A stretch of DNA of 64,000 nt from Nonomuraea aridisoli (lineage in GTDB: Bacteria; Actinomycetota; Actinomycetes; Streptosporangiales; Streptosporangiaceae): NCBI RefSeq assembly GCF_003236395.1, contig NZ_POUD01000013.1, positions 1 to 64,000 of the forward strand, written 5' to 3'. Shown here piece by piece: positions 9,372 through 17,636 of the stretch (position 1 is its first letter; every line of letters starts with the position of its first letter). The notes beneath the pieces were generated by a model, which saw nothing but the letters and a program-made list of their open reading frames with translations, did no database searches and was not told the origin of the DNA. The translations under genes were made by a program, and so were the position numbers.

Positions 9372-10547
9372 TCAATCGGCGGCGGGCAACCAGAGGTCCG
9401 AGCCGAACACCTCGTAGTGGACGTCCTTCGGGGCGACGCCGGCCTTCAGCAGGGCGCCGCGGACCTCCCGCATGAACGGCACCGGGCCGCACATGTAGAC
9501 GACCGCGCCCTGCGGGATCTCGACGCCGTCCAGGTCCATCAGGCCGGCGTCGTCCTCGTACCAGAAGATCCGCTCGGCGGCGGGCAGGGCGTCGGTGAGG
9601 CGCTCCATGTCGGCGCGCAGGGCGTGGTCGGCGGGTGAGCGGTCGGCGTGCAGCAGCAGCACCCGCCGGGGGTCGCCGGTGCGGTCCAGGTGCTCCAGCA
9701 TCGCGGTGATCGGGGTGCAGCCGATGCCCGCCGAGACCAGCACGAGCGGCGCGTCGCCGTCCTCCAGCGCGACGTCCCCGAACGGCGCCGACAGGGTCAG
9801 CTCGTCGCCCTCCCGCACGGTCGCGTGCAGCAGCGTGGACACCTCGCCCTCCGGCGCGTCGCCGCCGCGCACCCGCTTGACGGTGATGCGGCGCAGCCCG
9901 TCGGGTCCGTGGCCGGACAGGGAGTACTGGCGGAGCTGGTGGACGCCGTCGGGCATGCGGACGCGGACGCTGACGTACTGGCCGGGCCGGGCGGGCGGCA
10001 CCGGCTCGTCGCCGACCGGCCGCAGCAGCAGCGACATGGCATCGGCGGTCTCCTCGCGCCGTTCGGCCACCGTCCAGGTGCGCCAGGTCCGCCCGCCGCA
10101 GGCGCCGGCCTCGGCGTAGACGCGGGCCTCCATGGCGATCAGCGCGCCCGCCATCAGCCAGTAGACCTCGTCCCAGGCCGCCGCGACCTGCGGGGTGACC
10201 GCGTCGCCGAGCACCTCGGCGATCGCGCCGAACAGGTACTTGTGCACGATGACGTACTGGTCGTCGGTCACGCCCACGGCGGCGTGCTTGTGCGCGATGC
10301 GCGTCAGCAGCGCGTCGGGCCGCTCGTCCGGGTGGGCGAGCAGCGCGCCGGCGAACCCCGCGATGGCGCCCGCCAGGGCCCGGCGCTGCTCCCCGCTGCG
10401 CTGGTTGCCCCGGTTGAACAGCCCGTCGAGCAGCTCGGGGCGCTCGGCGAACATGGTGTCGTAGAACCTGGCCGTGATCTCGTCGAGTCGGGCTCCCACC
10501 AGCGGCAGCGTGGCGCGGACGACGGCCGCGCTCTCCCCGGACAACAT
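9372..10547 (-). CDS. hmp: Flavohemoglobin, nitric oxide dioxygenase
   Basis: This 391-residue protein has the three Hmp domains: globin (about 1-135), FAD-binding ferredoxin-reductase barrel (about 150-250, RQYSLSG as FAD motif) and NAD-binding domain (about 255-390, LVSAGIGCTPITAML and MCGPVPFMREV). In the globin, FYDTMF supplies the B10 Tyr, NQRSGEQ the E7 Gln region and KHAAVGV the proximal heme His (about residue 88). It converts NO and O2 to nitrate in the cytoplasm. ATG 10547 has GGGAGG about seven nt upstream. It is 43 nt downstream of nsrR with an NsrR-type operator between them, so NO derepression is expected. Confidence 0.92.
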   Translation of the reverse strand: MLSGESAAVVRATLPLVGARLDEITARFYDTMFAERPELLDGLFNRGNQRSGEQRRALAGAIAGFAGALLAHPDERPDALLTRIAHKHAAVGVTDDQYVIVHKYLFGAIAEVLGDAVTPQVAAAWDEVYWLMAGALIAMEARVYAEAGACGGRTWRTWTVAERREETADAMSLLLRPVGDEPVPPARPGQYVSVRVRMPDGVHQLRQYSLSGHGPDGLRRITVKRVRGGDAPEGEVSTLLHATVREGDELTLSAPFGDVALEDGDAPLVLVSAGIGCTPITAMLEHLDRTGDPRRVLLLHADRSPADHALRADMERLTDALPAAERIFWYEDDAGLMDLDGVEIPQGAVVYMCGPVPFMREVRGALLKAGVAPKDVHYEVFGSDLWLPAAD

Positions 10548-10569
10548 GCTTGACCTCCCGATGGACCAA

Positions 10570-10592
10570 AATTGGTATCTGGGATTCAGATT
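10570..10592 (-). promoter_or_regulatory. NsrR operator between nsrR and hmp
   Basis: Read on the minus strand, this 23-bp stretch begins AATCTGAAT and ends TACCAATT. By eye it matches about 16 of 23 positions of the Streptomyces hmpA1 NsrR site as I remember it. It contains the internal dyad ATCTG/CAGAT and overlaps the last two bases of nsrR. A second small dyad, ACCAA/TTGGT (10565-10576), overlaps its hmp-proximal end. Confidence 0.7.
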
Positions 10593-11052
10593 AAAGTGCC
10601 GGGGCGCCGGTCCTCTCTCCGGGGTCCGTGAGCGACAGCAGCAGGGGGCCGGTGGGGGCGTCCACCAGGGAGCCGACGGTCACCGTGTCGAGCGAGGCGT
10701 AGAAGGCCTCCTGGGCCCGGCGCAGCGCGGTGCGCAGCCGGCAGGCGGCCCGCAGCGGGCACGGCGGGTCGTCCTCGCAGCCCACGACGTCGCCGGCGGA
10801 CTCTAGGGAGCGCACCAGGGCGCCGACCGTCGTGCCGCGCCCGGCCTCGGTGAGCTGCAGCCCGCCTCCCCTGCCGCGCCGGGCCTCGACCACGCCCAGC
10901 TCGCCGAGCCTGGCGACGGCCTTGGCGGCGTGGGTGTACGGGACGGCGAGCACGTCGGCCACGGCGCGGGTGGTGAGCAGGTCGTGCGGGCGCGCCACGG
11001 CCAGGCGCATGACGATGCGCAGGGAGATGTCGGTGAAGGCGGTCAGGCGCAT
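10591..11052 (-). CDS. nsrR: NsrR, Rrf2-family nitric-oxide-sensing repressor
   Basis: This 153-residue protein starts with the Rrf2 signature MRLTAFTDISLRIVMRLA, has the winged helix at about 20-75 (TTRAVADVLAVPYTHAAKAVARLG, shown in part) and the RGRGGGLQL wing. Three Cys in C-x5-C-x5-C (CEDDPPC then PLRAAC) match the 4Fe-4S ligand set of NsrR. The cluster reacts with NO and DNA binding is lost. ATG 11052 fits the family start; the 217-residue frame from 11244 is spurious. It lies 5 nt after ychJ and 43 nt before hmp, and presumably represses hmp, the nitroreductase and itself. Confidence 0.9.
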   Translation of the reverse strand: MRLTAFTDISLRIVMRLAVARPHDLLTTRAVADVLAVPYTHAAKAVARLGELGVVEARRGRGGGLQLTEAGRGTTVGALVRSLESAGDVVGCEDDPPCPLRAACRLRTALRRAQEAFYASLDTVTVGSLVDAPTGPLLLSLTDPGERTGAPAL

Positions 11053-11057
11053 GCCAT

Positions 11058-11450
11058 CTACGGTAGGCGCTGCCGCGGACTGGCGCCCGCGTAGACCCAG
11101 CGGCCCTCGTGGCGCACGAACCTGCTGTTCTCCTCCAGCTCGCCCGGCCGGCCGCGGTCGAGGTAGTGGGCGCGGAAGCGGACGGTGCCCTCGGTGTGGA
11201 CGACGCTGCCGCCGGTGGTCTCCAGGATCTCCAGCCGCACCCACCGCACCCGCCGGTCGAGCCCCGCCCTGGGCGGACGGGCCGAGGGATGCCAGGTGTG
11301 CAGCAGGTAGGTCTCGTCGCCGACGGCGAACGCGCTGAAGCGGGAGCGCATGAGCTGCTCGGCGGTCGCCGCGGCGGCCTCACCCCGGTGGAACCGGCCG
11401 CAGCAGTCACGGTAGGGAACGCTCGATCCACACGGGCACGTCGCAGGCAT
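11058..11450 (-). CDS. YchJ-family (UPF0225) protein with SEC-C motif
   Basis: This 130-residue protein opens with the zinc-binding SEC-C motif CPCGSSVPYRDCCGRFH, followed by the YchJ domain: AEQLMRSRFSAFAVGDETYL, a LHTWHPSARP segment and the C-terminal SRFVRHEGRWVYAG. The fold is NTF2-like with a zinc knuckle. No enzymatic role is established for the family. ATG 11450 was chosen because the SEC-C motif normally begins within the first few residues. It sits 20 nt after the sirtuin and 5 nt before nsrR, so it belongs to the same transcript. Confidence 0.85.
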   Translation of the reverse strand: MPATCPCGSSVPYRDCCGRFHRGEAAAATAEQLMRSRFSAFAVGDETYLLHTWHPSARPPRAGLDRRVRWVRLEILETTGGSVVHTEGTVRFRAHYLDRGRPGELEENSRFVRHEGRWVYAGASPRQRLP

Positions 11451-11470
11451 GCCCCCATTCTCCCCCCGTG

Positions 11471-12364
11471 CTACGTGCCGACCGTCTCCCCGTCGGCGGC
11501 GAGCCGGGCGGCGAGGTGGGTCAGGGTCGGGCCGAGCGGCGCGTCGAGGGTGAGCTCGGCCTCGGTGTCGCCGCCGGTGGGCCCCTGGTTGACGATCGCG
11601 ATGGGGATGCCCAGCTCGGCGGCCCTGGTGACGAACCGCCGCCCGGACCTGACGGTCAGCGACGACCCCAGCACGAGCAGCGCCCGCGCGCCGCAGACGA
11701 GCGCGTAGCACTCGTCCACCCGGGGCCGGGGCACGTTCTCGCCGAAGAACACCACGTCGGGCTTGAGCATCCCCCCGCACGAGGCGCAGTCGACCACCTG
11801 GAACCCGGCGACCTGCTCGTCGGTGAGCGTGGCGTCGCCGTCGGGGTTGATCTCGTCGCTGGTGATCTGCCGGCCGGGGTTGGCCGCGCGCAGGCGGCGC
11901 TCGAGCTCGGCGCGGGACGTGCGCTCCCGGCAGGCCAGGCACACCACGCGGTCGAGCCCGCCGTGCAGCTCGATCACGCGGCGGGCGCCGGCCGCCTGGT
12001 GGAGGCCGTCGACGTTCTGGGTGACGATGCCGCTCAGCAGGCCGCGCCGCTCCAGCTCGGCCACGGCCCGGTGACCGGCGTTGGGGCGGACGCCCTCCAT
12101 CTGCCGCCAGCCCACGTGGCTGCGCGCCCAGTATCGGCGGCGCGCCTCCGCGCTGCCGACGAACATCTGGTACGTCATCGGCTCGGCCCGCCTGGCCAGG
12201 CCGGTCGGCCCGCGGTAGTCGGGGATGCCCGACTCGGTCGACAGGCCGGCCCCGCTGAGCACGGCCACCCCTCCCCGGCCGACCAACTCCATCAGCTCGG
12301 CCACGTTCCCGGTGCTCGATCTCACGTTCCCATGGTGCCTCACCCGCGCCCCAGCCTCAGCCAC
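11471..12364 (-). CDS. Sirtuin NAD-dependent protein deacylase (first copy)
   Basis: This protein of up to 297 residues has the sirtuin core: GAGLSTESGIPDYRG for NAD binding, QNVDGLHQAAG, the catalytic His in IELHG, a zinc site formed by CLAC and CASC, and GSSLTV. It should remove acyl groups from lysine, producing nicotinamide and O-acyl-ADP-ribose. The start is uncertain: GTG 12364 overlaps the end of the lanB-like gene by 8 nt, and three further in-frame GTG codons occur before the core. The overlap suggests translational coupling. YchJ follows 20 nt downstream. A second sirtuin gene lies at 21701-22438, and the two differ clearly in sequence, so they are not a recent duplication. Confidence 0.88.
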   Translation of the reverse strand: MAEAGARVRHHGNVRSSTGNVAELMELVGRGGVAVLSGAGLSTESGIPDYRGPTGLARRAEPMTYQMFVGSAEARRRYWARSHVGWRQMEGVRPNAGHRAVAELERRGLLSGIVTQNVDGLHQAAGARRVIELHGGLDRVVCLACRERTSRAELERRLRAANPGRQITSDEINPDGDATLTDEQVAGFQVVDCASCGGMLKPDVVFFGENVPRPRVDECYALVCGARALLVLGSSLTVRSGRRFVTRAAELGIPIAIVNQGPTGGDTEAELTLDAPLGPTLTHLAARLAADGETVGT

Positions 12365-15113
12365 GCTCCCCAGGCCGCGGATACGGGTACGGATGCGGCG
12401 CCCCGCCCTCCGTCCTCCTGGGCACCCCTCCAGGTCTCGCGCCGCCGCGCGGGAGAGCCGGAACCGGACGGGTGCCGACCTGCCCGGAGGCGGCCGGGCG
12501 GAGGTAGGCGCAGCGGAGTTCGGCCGCGAACCGCCGCTCGCCGTCCCGCAGCCAGCACTCCTCCGGCCCCGGCAGCACCTCCGTCAGCGTGAGCCGCTCG
12601 GCCGTGGCCGCCAGGCGTCCGAGCGCCTCGACGAGCGCCGGCGAGCGGGTGTCCACGTAGAACGGCCTGCGCCTGCGCGCCGACGCGGCGAAGAACGTGA
12701 CCGGCAGGCCATGGGACTCGCGCAGCCGCGCCATCGCCAGCAGCAGCTCGCCGTCACCCGCCGCCTGCCCGAGCCCCTCGAACGACGTCCGGCCCACGCT
12801 CCAGCGCCGCCGCGAGATGACGATGTTCCCCAAGGTCAGCCGGGGCACGTGCGGAACGGCGGGAAGGCGCGGCAGCCGGATCATGGGCAGGGCCAGCGCC
12901 GTGTGCAGGGCGGTGACGTGCTCGCCGTGGTGGAACAGCAGCGGCTCCTCGACCCCCTTGGCGTGCAGGATGGCCCGCCGGCCGTCGCTGTGCACGTACA
13001 GCTCGTCGAGGCCGATCCTGCGGCGCGGGTCGGCCGCCACGCCGCCGAGCTCCAGCACGGGGCCGGGGAGCTCCGGCGGCGGCGTGCTCTCCGAGCGGCG
13101 CGGGACGACGTTCAGCACGGTGAACCCGGACAGCGCCCGCCTGACCGCCGCGTCGCGCTCCGCGAGGCACTCGGCGGCGTCCTCGTGGAACTGCAGCGAC
13201 CACGGCGTGAGCAGCACCGTGTCGTGCAGCCCGCCGAGGACGAGCGGGGTCACCCCCGGTTCGTACGCCTCCAGTGAGGACGCGGCCACCAGCAGGTCGG
13301 CCGTGCAGAGCACGGGCGCGGCCGGCGGATCGGGGTCGTCCAGCAGCCCGGCGAGGTCGAGCACGTCCGCGCTCTCGGGCGTCTCCCGGATGAGGGAGGC
13401 GAGGCGGCCGGTCAGGCAGTCGCCGTGCTCGACGCCGAGTTCGGCGGTCGTCCGCAGCGCGTCCGCCAGCGCGAACGTGCCGGGGCCGAGCCGTCCGGCG
13501 ACCAGCCGGTTGGTCAGCCTCCTGGTCAGATCGGCCTCGTCGGCGAGCAGGTCGAGCACCCGCGGCACCCGGTCGCGCAGGTCCGCCGCCAGCGCGCCGC
13601 CGAGCGTGACCCGCAGGGTGCCGGCGGCGGCCTCGTGCACGACGACGCGGCCGTCGCCCGGCCCGCCGCCCGCCAGCGCCTCGATCCGCCGCTGCACGGC
13701 CGCCTTCACGTCGGGCGAGGCGCCCGGGTACTGCTCCAGCAACGCGGAGATCTCACCGACCCGCCGCCCGACCGACGGCTCGGAGGCGGTACGCGCCCCG
13801 GCCGCGGGCCGACGCTGCGCCGGCACCTCGGCCGCCCCTCCCCCGACGACCCCCGGCGGTAGCGACCGAAGGCCGGGCTCGGGGACGTCCGTGATGCCCT
13901 GATCGGCGCCCGCCGCCGAGGAACCGCACGGCGCGTCATCGTCGTCCGGACCGCCGGGCGGACCGGTCGGTCCGCCCGCGCAGACCCGCACGCCGCCGGG
14001 CACACCGTCGGGCGCACCGTCGGGCGCACCGTCGGGCGCACCGTCGGGCGCACCGTCGGGCGCACTGGCGAGGGGCGGCACGGCACGGGCGGCCAGGCGG
14101 TCGCGCAGCCAGCCGAGGGGGTCGCAGACGGTGTCCGGCGGGCACAGGTCGTGGACGAGCAGCCCCCGGCGCACGGCCACGGCCAGCGCCGCGGCGGCCC
14201 GCTCCATGCCGATCCCCGTCTCGGCGGCGATCTCGGCCACCGTGCGGCGCCCGTCGCACCAGGCCACGAACGCGGCCCCGTCGGGCACCGGCCCCGCCCA
14301 CGTCCTGCGCCGCGGCACGAGCCCGGCCACCAGCACCGGATCGGTCAGGATGCGCTGCTGGACGGCCTCGGCCACGCGCGCCGCCGGGAACGCCACCCGG
14401 CGGGGGCTCACCTCCGGCCCGTCCCAGACGTAGCCGGGGACCACGCCGGGGACCGCGCCGGGGGCCACGGCCGCGTAACCGACCGGCCCGAAGCAGCCCG
14501 CCGTCTCGGTCGCCGCCGCCAGTCGTTGCACGTGCGAGGCGAGCTGCCGGCGTATCTTGCCGCCCTTGGCCCCGTGACGCAGCTCGCGGTAGAGGCCGGG
14601 CGAGGAGCACACGAGCGCGTCGAGGAACCGCTCGTCGGCCACCATCGCCGCCACCGCCGCCCGTACGGCCGCCGCGTCCTCGCCGACCGCGCCGGCCAGG
14701 GTGGCGCGCGCCTCCTCCAGCAGGTGCGTCAGCTTGTTCCAATCGGCCAGCCAGTCGCCGGATCCGGGCGTGTCAGGGGGCAGCGGGCGCAGGTCACGCA
14801 GCCGGCTGCGCACGGCACGCAACAACCGCCCGCCTCCCGGTCCCACGGAGGTCGCGGCGGCGTCCCACCCGCTCTCGCAAGGCCCACCCGGAGGCGCCGG
14901 GGAGTCCCGGAGCGGCGGGGTGGCGAGGAGGCGGAGGGCCTGGCGTTCCAGGTGGACGACCGACTCGGCGGCCTGCGCGGCCCGGATGCAGGCGAGGGAC
15001 AGGACCGACTCCCAGGGGAATCCGGCGCTGCGCACGACCACGGCCGGCAGCAGGGTCCAGGAGCCCTCCCCCACGCGCTCGCCCGCTCCGGATCCCGCGC
15101 GTTCGATGTCCAT
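12357..15113 (-). CDS. LanB-like lantibiotic dehydratase, glutamylation domain only
   Basis: This 918-residue protein matches the N-terminal (tRNA-dependent glutamylation) domain of class I lantibiotic dehydratases: FLDALVCSSPGLYRELRHG, then ASHVQRLAAATETAGCFGPVG at about 185-230, and PRLTLGNIVISRRRWSVGR near 756. The middle (about 345-455) is a low-complexity Asp/Gly/Ala/Pro linker with five DGAP repeats. No C-terminal SpaB_C elimination domain follows, and none is encoded nearby. This resembles split LanB systems and peptide aminoacyl-tRNA ligases, which can add an amino acid without making a dehydro-residue. ATG 15113 has AAGGGAG eight nt upstream; the longer frame runs into promoter DNA. 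It heads the operon with sirtuin, ychJ, nsrR, hmp, nitroreductase and metE-like genes. No cyclase, transporter or convincing precursor gene is adjacent. Confidence 0.8.
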   Translation of the reverse strand: MDIERAGSGAGERVGEGSWTLLPAVVVRSAGFPWESVLSLACIRAAQAAESVVHLERQALRLLATPPLRDSPAPPGGPCESGWDAAATSVGPGGGRLLRAVRSRLRDLRPLPPDTPGSGDWLADWNKLTHLLEEARATLAGAVGEDAAAVRAAVAAMVADERFLDALVCSSPGLYRELRHGAKGGKIRRQLASHVQRLAAATETAGCFGPVGYAAVAPGAVPGVVPGYVWDGPEVSPRRVAFPAARVAEAVQQRILTDPVLVAGLVPRRRTWAGPVPDGAAFVAWCDGRRTVAEIAAETGIGMERAAAALAVAVRRGLLVHDLCPPDTVCDPLGWLRDRLAARAVPPLASAPDGAPDGAPDGAPDGAPDGVPGGVRVCAGGPTGPPGGPDDDDAPCGSSAAGADQGITDVPEPGLRSLPPGVVGGGAAEVPAQRRPAAGARTASEPSVGRRVGEISALLEQYPGASPDVKAAVQRRIEALAGGGPGDGRVVVHEAAAGTLRVTLGGALAADLRDRVPRVLDLLADEADLTRRLTNRLVAGRLGPGTFALADALRTTAELGVEHGDCLTGRLASLIRETPESADVLDLAGLLDDPDPPAAPVLCTADLLVAASSLEAYEPGVTPLVLGGLHDTVLLTPWSLQFHEDAAECLAERDAAVRRALSGFTVLNVVPRRSESTPPPELPGPVLELGGVAADPRRRIGLDELYVHSDGRRAILHAKGVEEPLLFHHGEHVTALHTALALPMIRLPRLPAVPHVPRLTLGNIVISRRRWSVGRTSFEGLGQAAGDGELLLAMARLRESHGLPVTFFAASARRRRPFYVDTRSPALVEALGRLAATAERLTLTEVLPGPEECWLRDGERRFAAELRCAYLRPAASGQVGTRPVPALPRGGARPGGVPRRTEGGAPHPYPYPRPGERG
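14003..14062 (-). repeat. Five perfect 12-bp tandem repeats inside the lanB-like gene
   Basis: CACCGTCGGGCG on the plus strand is repeated five times without a mismatch. On the coding strand it gives (DGAP)x5, residues about 351-370. The unit is a multiple of three, so copy-number change would alter linker length without a frameshift. Confidence 0.95.
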
Positions 15114-15166
15114 GTGGGCCGCTCCCTTTCCTGACAGGAATTTTGCGCAGCGCTTCTGAACTCCGA

Positions 15167-15194
15167 TATTTACAAGATCATTTTTTTCTGTCAA
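15167..15194 (-). promoter_or_regulatory. Promoter of the lanB-like operon
   Basis: On the minus strand, TTGACA (15194-15189) is followed after 16 bp by TAAATA (15172-15167). Transcription would start about 45 nt before the ATG at 15113. The surrounding 15120-15290 is markedly AT-richer than the genes. Confidence 0.65.
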
Positions 15195-15611
15195 CGCATT
15201 CACCGATAGCAAGAAAAGAAGCTTCGATAATGCGCCCCAGGCCGGTCCGAACATTCTCCGTCAATCCCATAAAAACCCCGTCATAAGGGACGCGACTGTT
15301 TACTTTCCGTATCCGCCGTGCCTAAGATTCCATTACGTACAGTCATCACCGCTGGCCCACGGCCACCCCGACACGCCGGCGAGCACCACAGTCGAACCGC
15401 GCTTTCACACGTCGTCGAACGGTCCCGAAAAAGCGCGCCGGCACCAGGCCGCCGCCCATTCTCCGGCGCTCTCACAAACCGCGCCCGATAATCAATCGGC
15501 CCGTGTTCTTTATCGCGCCAGCCCCCGGAGAAGGGGGTCAAGGGCGCGCGCCGCACCCCTGGGAAGGACAATGGGCCTGGTACTCAGGCGAAACGGGGGT
15601 GACGGGGACCG
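15195..15611. other. Divergent intergenic region, no supported gene
   Basis: This lies between the lanB-like promoter and the PP2C gene. Short ORFs on the minus strand (a 30-codon ORF at 15178-15270 and a longer one from 15571) show no GC3 bias and no family likeness. Near 15523-15538 CCCCC and GGGGG form a small hairpin before the PP2C gene. Confidence 0.4.
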
Positions 15612-16718
15612 GTGACCGAAGACGGCACGCGCGCGGGGCCGCGCCTGTCGGCGCTCGCGTTCGTGGTGGGGATGGTCCTCATCACGGCGGCGGTGATCGC
15701 GCTCGACCTCACCACGGGCCCGGTCGTACGGCTGTTCCCGCTGCTGATCTTCCTGCCCGCCATCGTCTCCGGCCTCGGCACGGTACGCCAGACGATCATC
15801 GCCTCGGCATGGGTGGTGGTGGCGGAGAGCGGGATCATCGGATTCACCGGCGCCGCGCTCGACGACAACCTGCTGGCGACGGCGTGCACGGCGGTGTTCG
15901 GGGCGCTGAGCGTCGCCGGCTGCCGTTATCGCGTGCGCCGCGAGGAGGAGGTCCACCGGCTGCGCTCGGCGGCGGCCGCCCTGCAGCGGCTCATCGTCCG
16001 CCCGCTGCCGCTGCGCACGGCCGACATCGTGGTGAACGGCGTCTACCAGCCGGTCGAGGAGGACGCGATGGTCGGCGGCGACATGTACGAGGTCGCCGTC
16101 TCCCGGCTCGGCACCCGCGTGCTCATCGCCGACGTCCAGGGCAAGGGCATCCCCGCGATCGGCACCGCGCTCGCCGTTCTCGGATCGTTCCGGGAGGCCG
16201 CCTACCGGGAGGACACCCTCACGGGTCTCGTGTCGTCCCTGGAGAACACCGTGGTCCGGCAGAACACCTTCGCCGCGCAGACCGGCGAGCCCGAGCGCCT
16301 GGTCACCGCGCTCGTGCTCGACTTCGGCACCGGCACCCTGGTCGAGGCGGTCAACTGCGGGCACATCGCCCCGTACGTCATCGCCGACGGCCACGCCCTG
16401 CAGGTGAACCTGGGCGAGCCGGCCCTGCCGCTCGGCCTGGCCTCGCTCACCGACACACCGCGGGGCGGGGTGCGGTTCGCGTTCCCGCCGGGCGCGACGC
16501 TGGTCCTGTGCACCGACGGCGTGACCGAGGCCCGCGACCCCGACGGCGCGTTCTACCCGCTGGAGGAACGGCTGCGCGACTGGGCCGCCGCCCCGCCCCC
16601 GGGCCCCCTGGCGCAGACGCTCGCCGAAGACCTGCGCGCCTTCACCGGCAGCGTCCCCCGCGACGACATCGCCATCCTCACCCTCACCAGGACGGCCCCC
16701 GGCCTGTGGGAGGCGTGA
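15612..16718 (+). CDS. Membrane-anchored PP2C (SpoIIE-type) serine/threonine phosphatase
   Basis: This 368-residue protein begins with about four hydrophobic helices (residues 10-105, LALTTGP-like loops, DUF4118-style membrane sensor region), then RRVRREEEVHRLRSAA as a short coiled linker. The SpoIIE/PP2C domain follows with metal motifs GGDMYEV, DVQGKG, CTDGVTEARDPDG and DDIAIL. Such proteins dephosphorylate anti-sigma-factor antagonists or related targets, often from a membrane sensor. GTG 15612 is preceded by GGGG-rich SD sequence. It is transcribed away from the lanB-like operon and converges on the YbaB-like gene 6 nt past its stop. No anti-sigma kinase or STAS partner is adjacent, so its partner is unknown. 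Confidence 0.85.
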   Translation: MTEDGTRAGPRLSALAFVVGMVLITAAVIALDLTTGPVVRLFPLLIFLPAIVSGLGTVRQTIIASAWVVVAESGIIGFTGAALDDNLLATACTAVFGALSVAGCRYRVRREEEVHRLRSAAAALQRLIVRPLPLRTADIVVNGVYQPVEEDAMVGGDMYEVAVSRLGTRVLIADVQGKGIPAIGTALAVLGSFREAAYREDTLTGLVSSLENTVVRQNTFAAQTGEPERLVTALVLDFGTGTLVEAVNCGHIAPYVIADGHALQVNLGEPALPLGLASLTDTPRGGVRFAFPPGATLVLCTDGVTEARDPDGAFYPLEERLRDWAAAPPPGPLAQTLAEDLRAFTGSVPRDDIAILTLTRTAPGLWEA

Positions 16719-16724
16719 ACGCCC

Positions 16725-17399
16725 TCAGGTCCGGATGCCGGCCATCAGGCCCGCCATGCCCCGCACGTACGCCCGCATCCGGGCCATCCCCAGCTCGCGC
16801 AGCTCCTCCACCCGGGCCGTGATGCGCTCCGGCCCCGCGCCGGCCTCCTCGCGGCGCCGCCGCAGCCCCGCCTCCAGATCCGCCAGGGCGGCGTTCACGG
16901 CGCTCACCACGCGCGCTTCCACCTGCCCTACCCCGCCGTGCAGGACGCGCGCCGGCACGCTCAGCGACACCAGCCGCGGCCCCGGCGCGCACACGGCGCC
17001 CACCGGGCCGCCGGACATGCCCCGCACGTCGTCGTCCGGCACACGGCCGATGGTCTCCAGCACGTCGATGAGCGGCCCGAACAGCTCGCCGAAGTCGAGC
17101 GCCGGCACCCCGCCGCCGGTGCGCACGCTGGCCTCGATCGTGGCCGTCACCCGCGCCATCCGCGCGTCGAGCCCGGCCTGGACGGCGCGCAGCTCCCGGG
17201 CCAGCGCCAGCGGCTCCACCAGCCCCGCGTCGCCGCCGTCGGCCCTGGCCTGGCGGAAGGCGGCGTCGACGGCCTCGGCGACGCCGGCCGCGACCCTGCC
17301 GGGCGGCTCGCGCAGCAGCCCGGGGCCGATCTCCAGCGAGACGAGCCTCCCCTTGGCGTAGACGGCGCGCACGCGCGTCCCCCGATCATTTCCACGCAC
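16725..17399 (-). CDS. Protein with two YbaB-like modules
   Basis: This 224-residue protein contains the same pattern twice: RAVYAKGRLVSLEIGPGLL then VAAGVAEAVDAAFRQA in the N-terminal half, and GAVCAPGPRLVSLSVPARVL then VEARVVSAVNAALADLEAG in the C-terminal half. Each copy looks like the strand-strand-helix of YbaB/EbfC-type DNA-binding proteins (charge-G-R-L-V-S-L followed by a long amphipathic helix). YbaB is normally about 100 residues and dimeric, so this may be a fused pseudo-dimer. Nucleoid or DNA binding is inferred from that similarity only. It converges on the phosphatase gene and is divergent from the UvrA-like gene. Confidence 0.5.
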   Translation of the reverse strand: MRGNDRGTRVRAVYAKGRLVSLEIGPGLLREPPGRVAAGVAEAVDAAFRQARADGGDAGLVEPLALARELRAVQAGLDARMARVTATIEASVRTGGGVPALDFGELFGPLIDVLETIGRVPDDDVRGMSGGPVGAVCAPGPRLVSLSVPARVLHGGVGQVEARVVSAVNAALADLEAGLRRRREEAGAGPERITARVEELRELGMARMRAYVRGMAGLMAGIRT

Positions 17400-17570
17400 T
17401 CGAACGAACTCCGACGACCGACCGGCACAACCAGTGCTGACACGGTATCCGCCGCGAAGAGCCGCGGGCGGCGGGGTCGCCGGGCGTTCGTCGTGATTTC
17501 ACGGGGCGTTGGCGGGCCCGCACGTATTGTCGGTCCACCGGGGTACGCTGTCGCGTCCATTCCCCCTTGG

Positions 17571-17612
17571 CCAGGAAACCCTTCGCCCAGGAAACCTCTT
17601 TGCCAGGAAACC
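17571..17612 (+). repeat. Three direct repeats with 16-bp period before the UvrA-like gene
   Basis: CCAGGAAACC occurs at 17571-17580, 17587-17596 and 17603-17612, exactly 16 bp apart, with unrelated 6-bp spacers. The last copy ends 12-24 bp before the two candidate starts. The fixed period of 1.5 helical turns suggests cooperative protein binding, or repeated SD-like AGGAAA segments in the leader. Confidence 0.8.
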
Positions 17613-17636
17613 GCCGCCCCGACGATGGAAGGTCCC

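Noticed and set aside
15178-15270. A 30-codon ORF on the minus strand upstream of the lanB-like gene, containing Ser and Cys, as a possible RiPP precursor
   Set aside because: The best lanB promoter (-35 at 15189-15194) lies inside it, GC3 is low, and no leader motif is recognisable. Kept only as a remote possibility.
15281-15571. 96-codon minus-strand ORF before the lanB-like gene
   Set aside because: No family likeness, no SD and no coding bias; it lies in the AT-richer divergent region.
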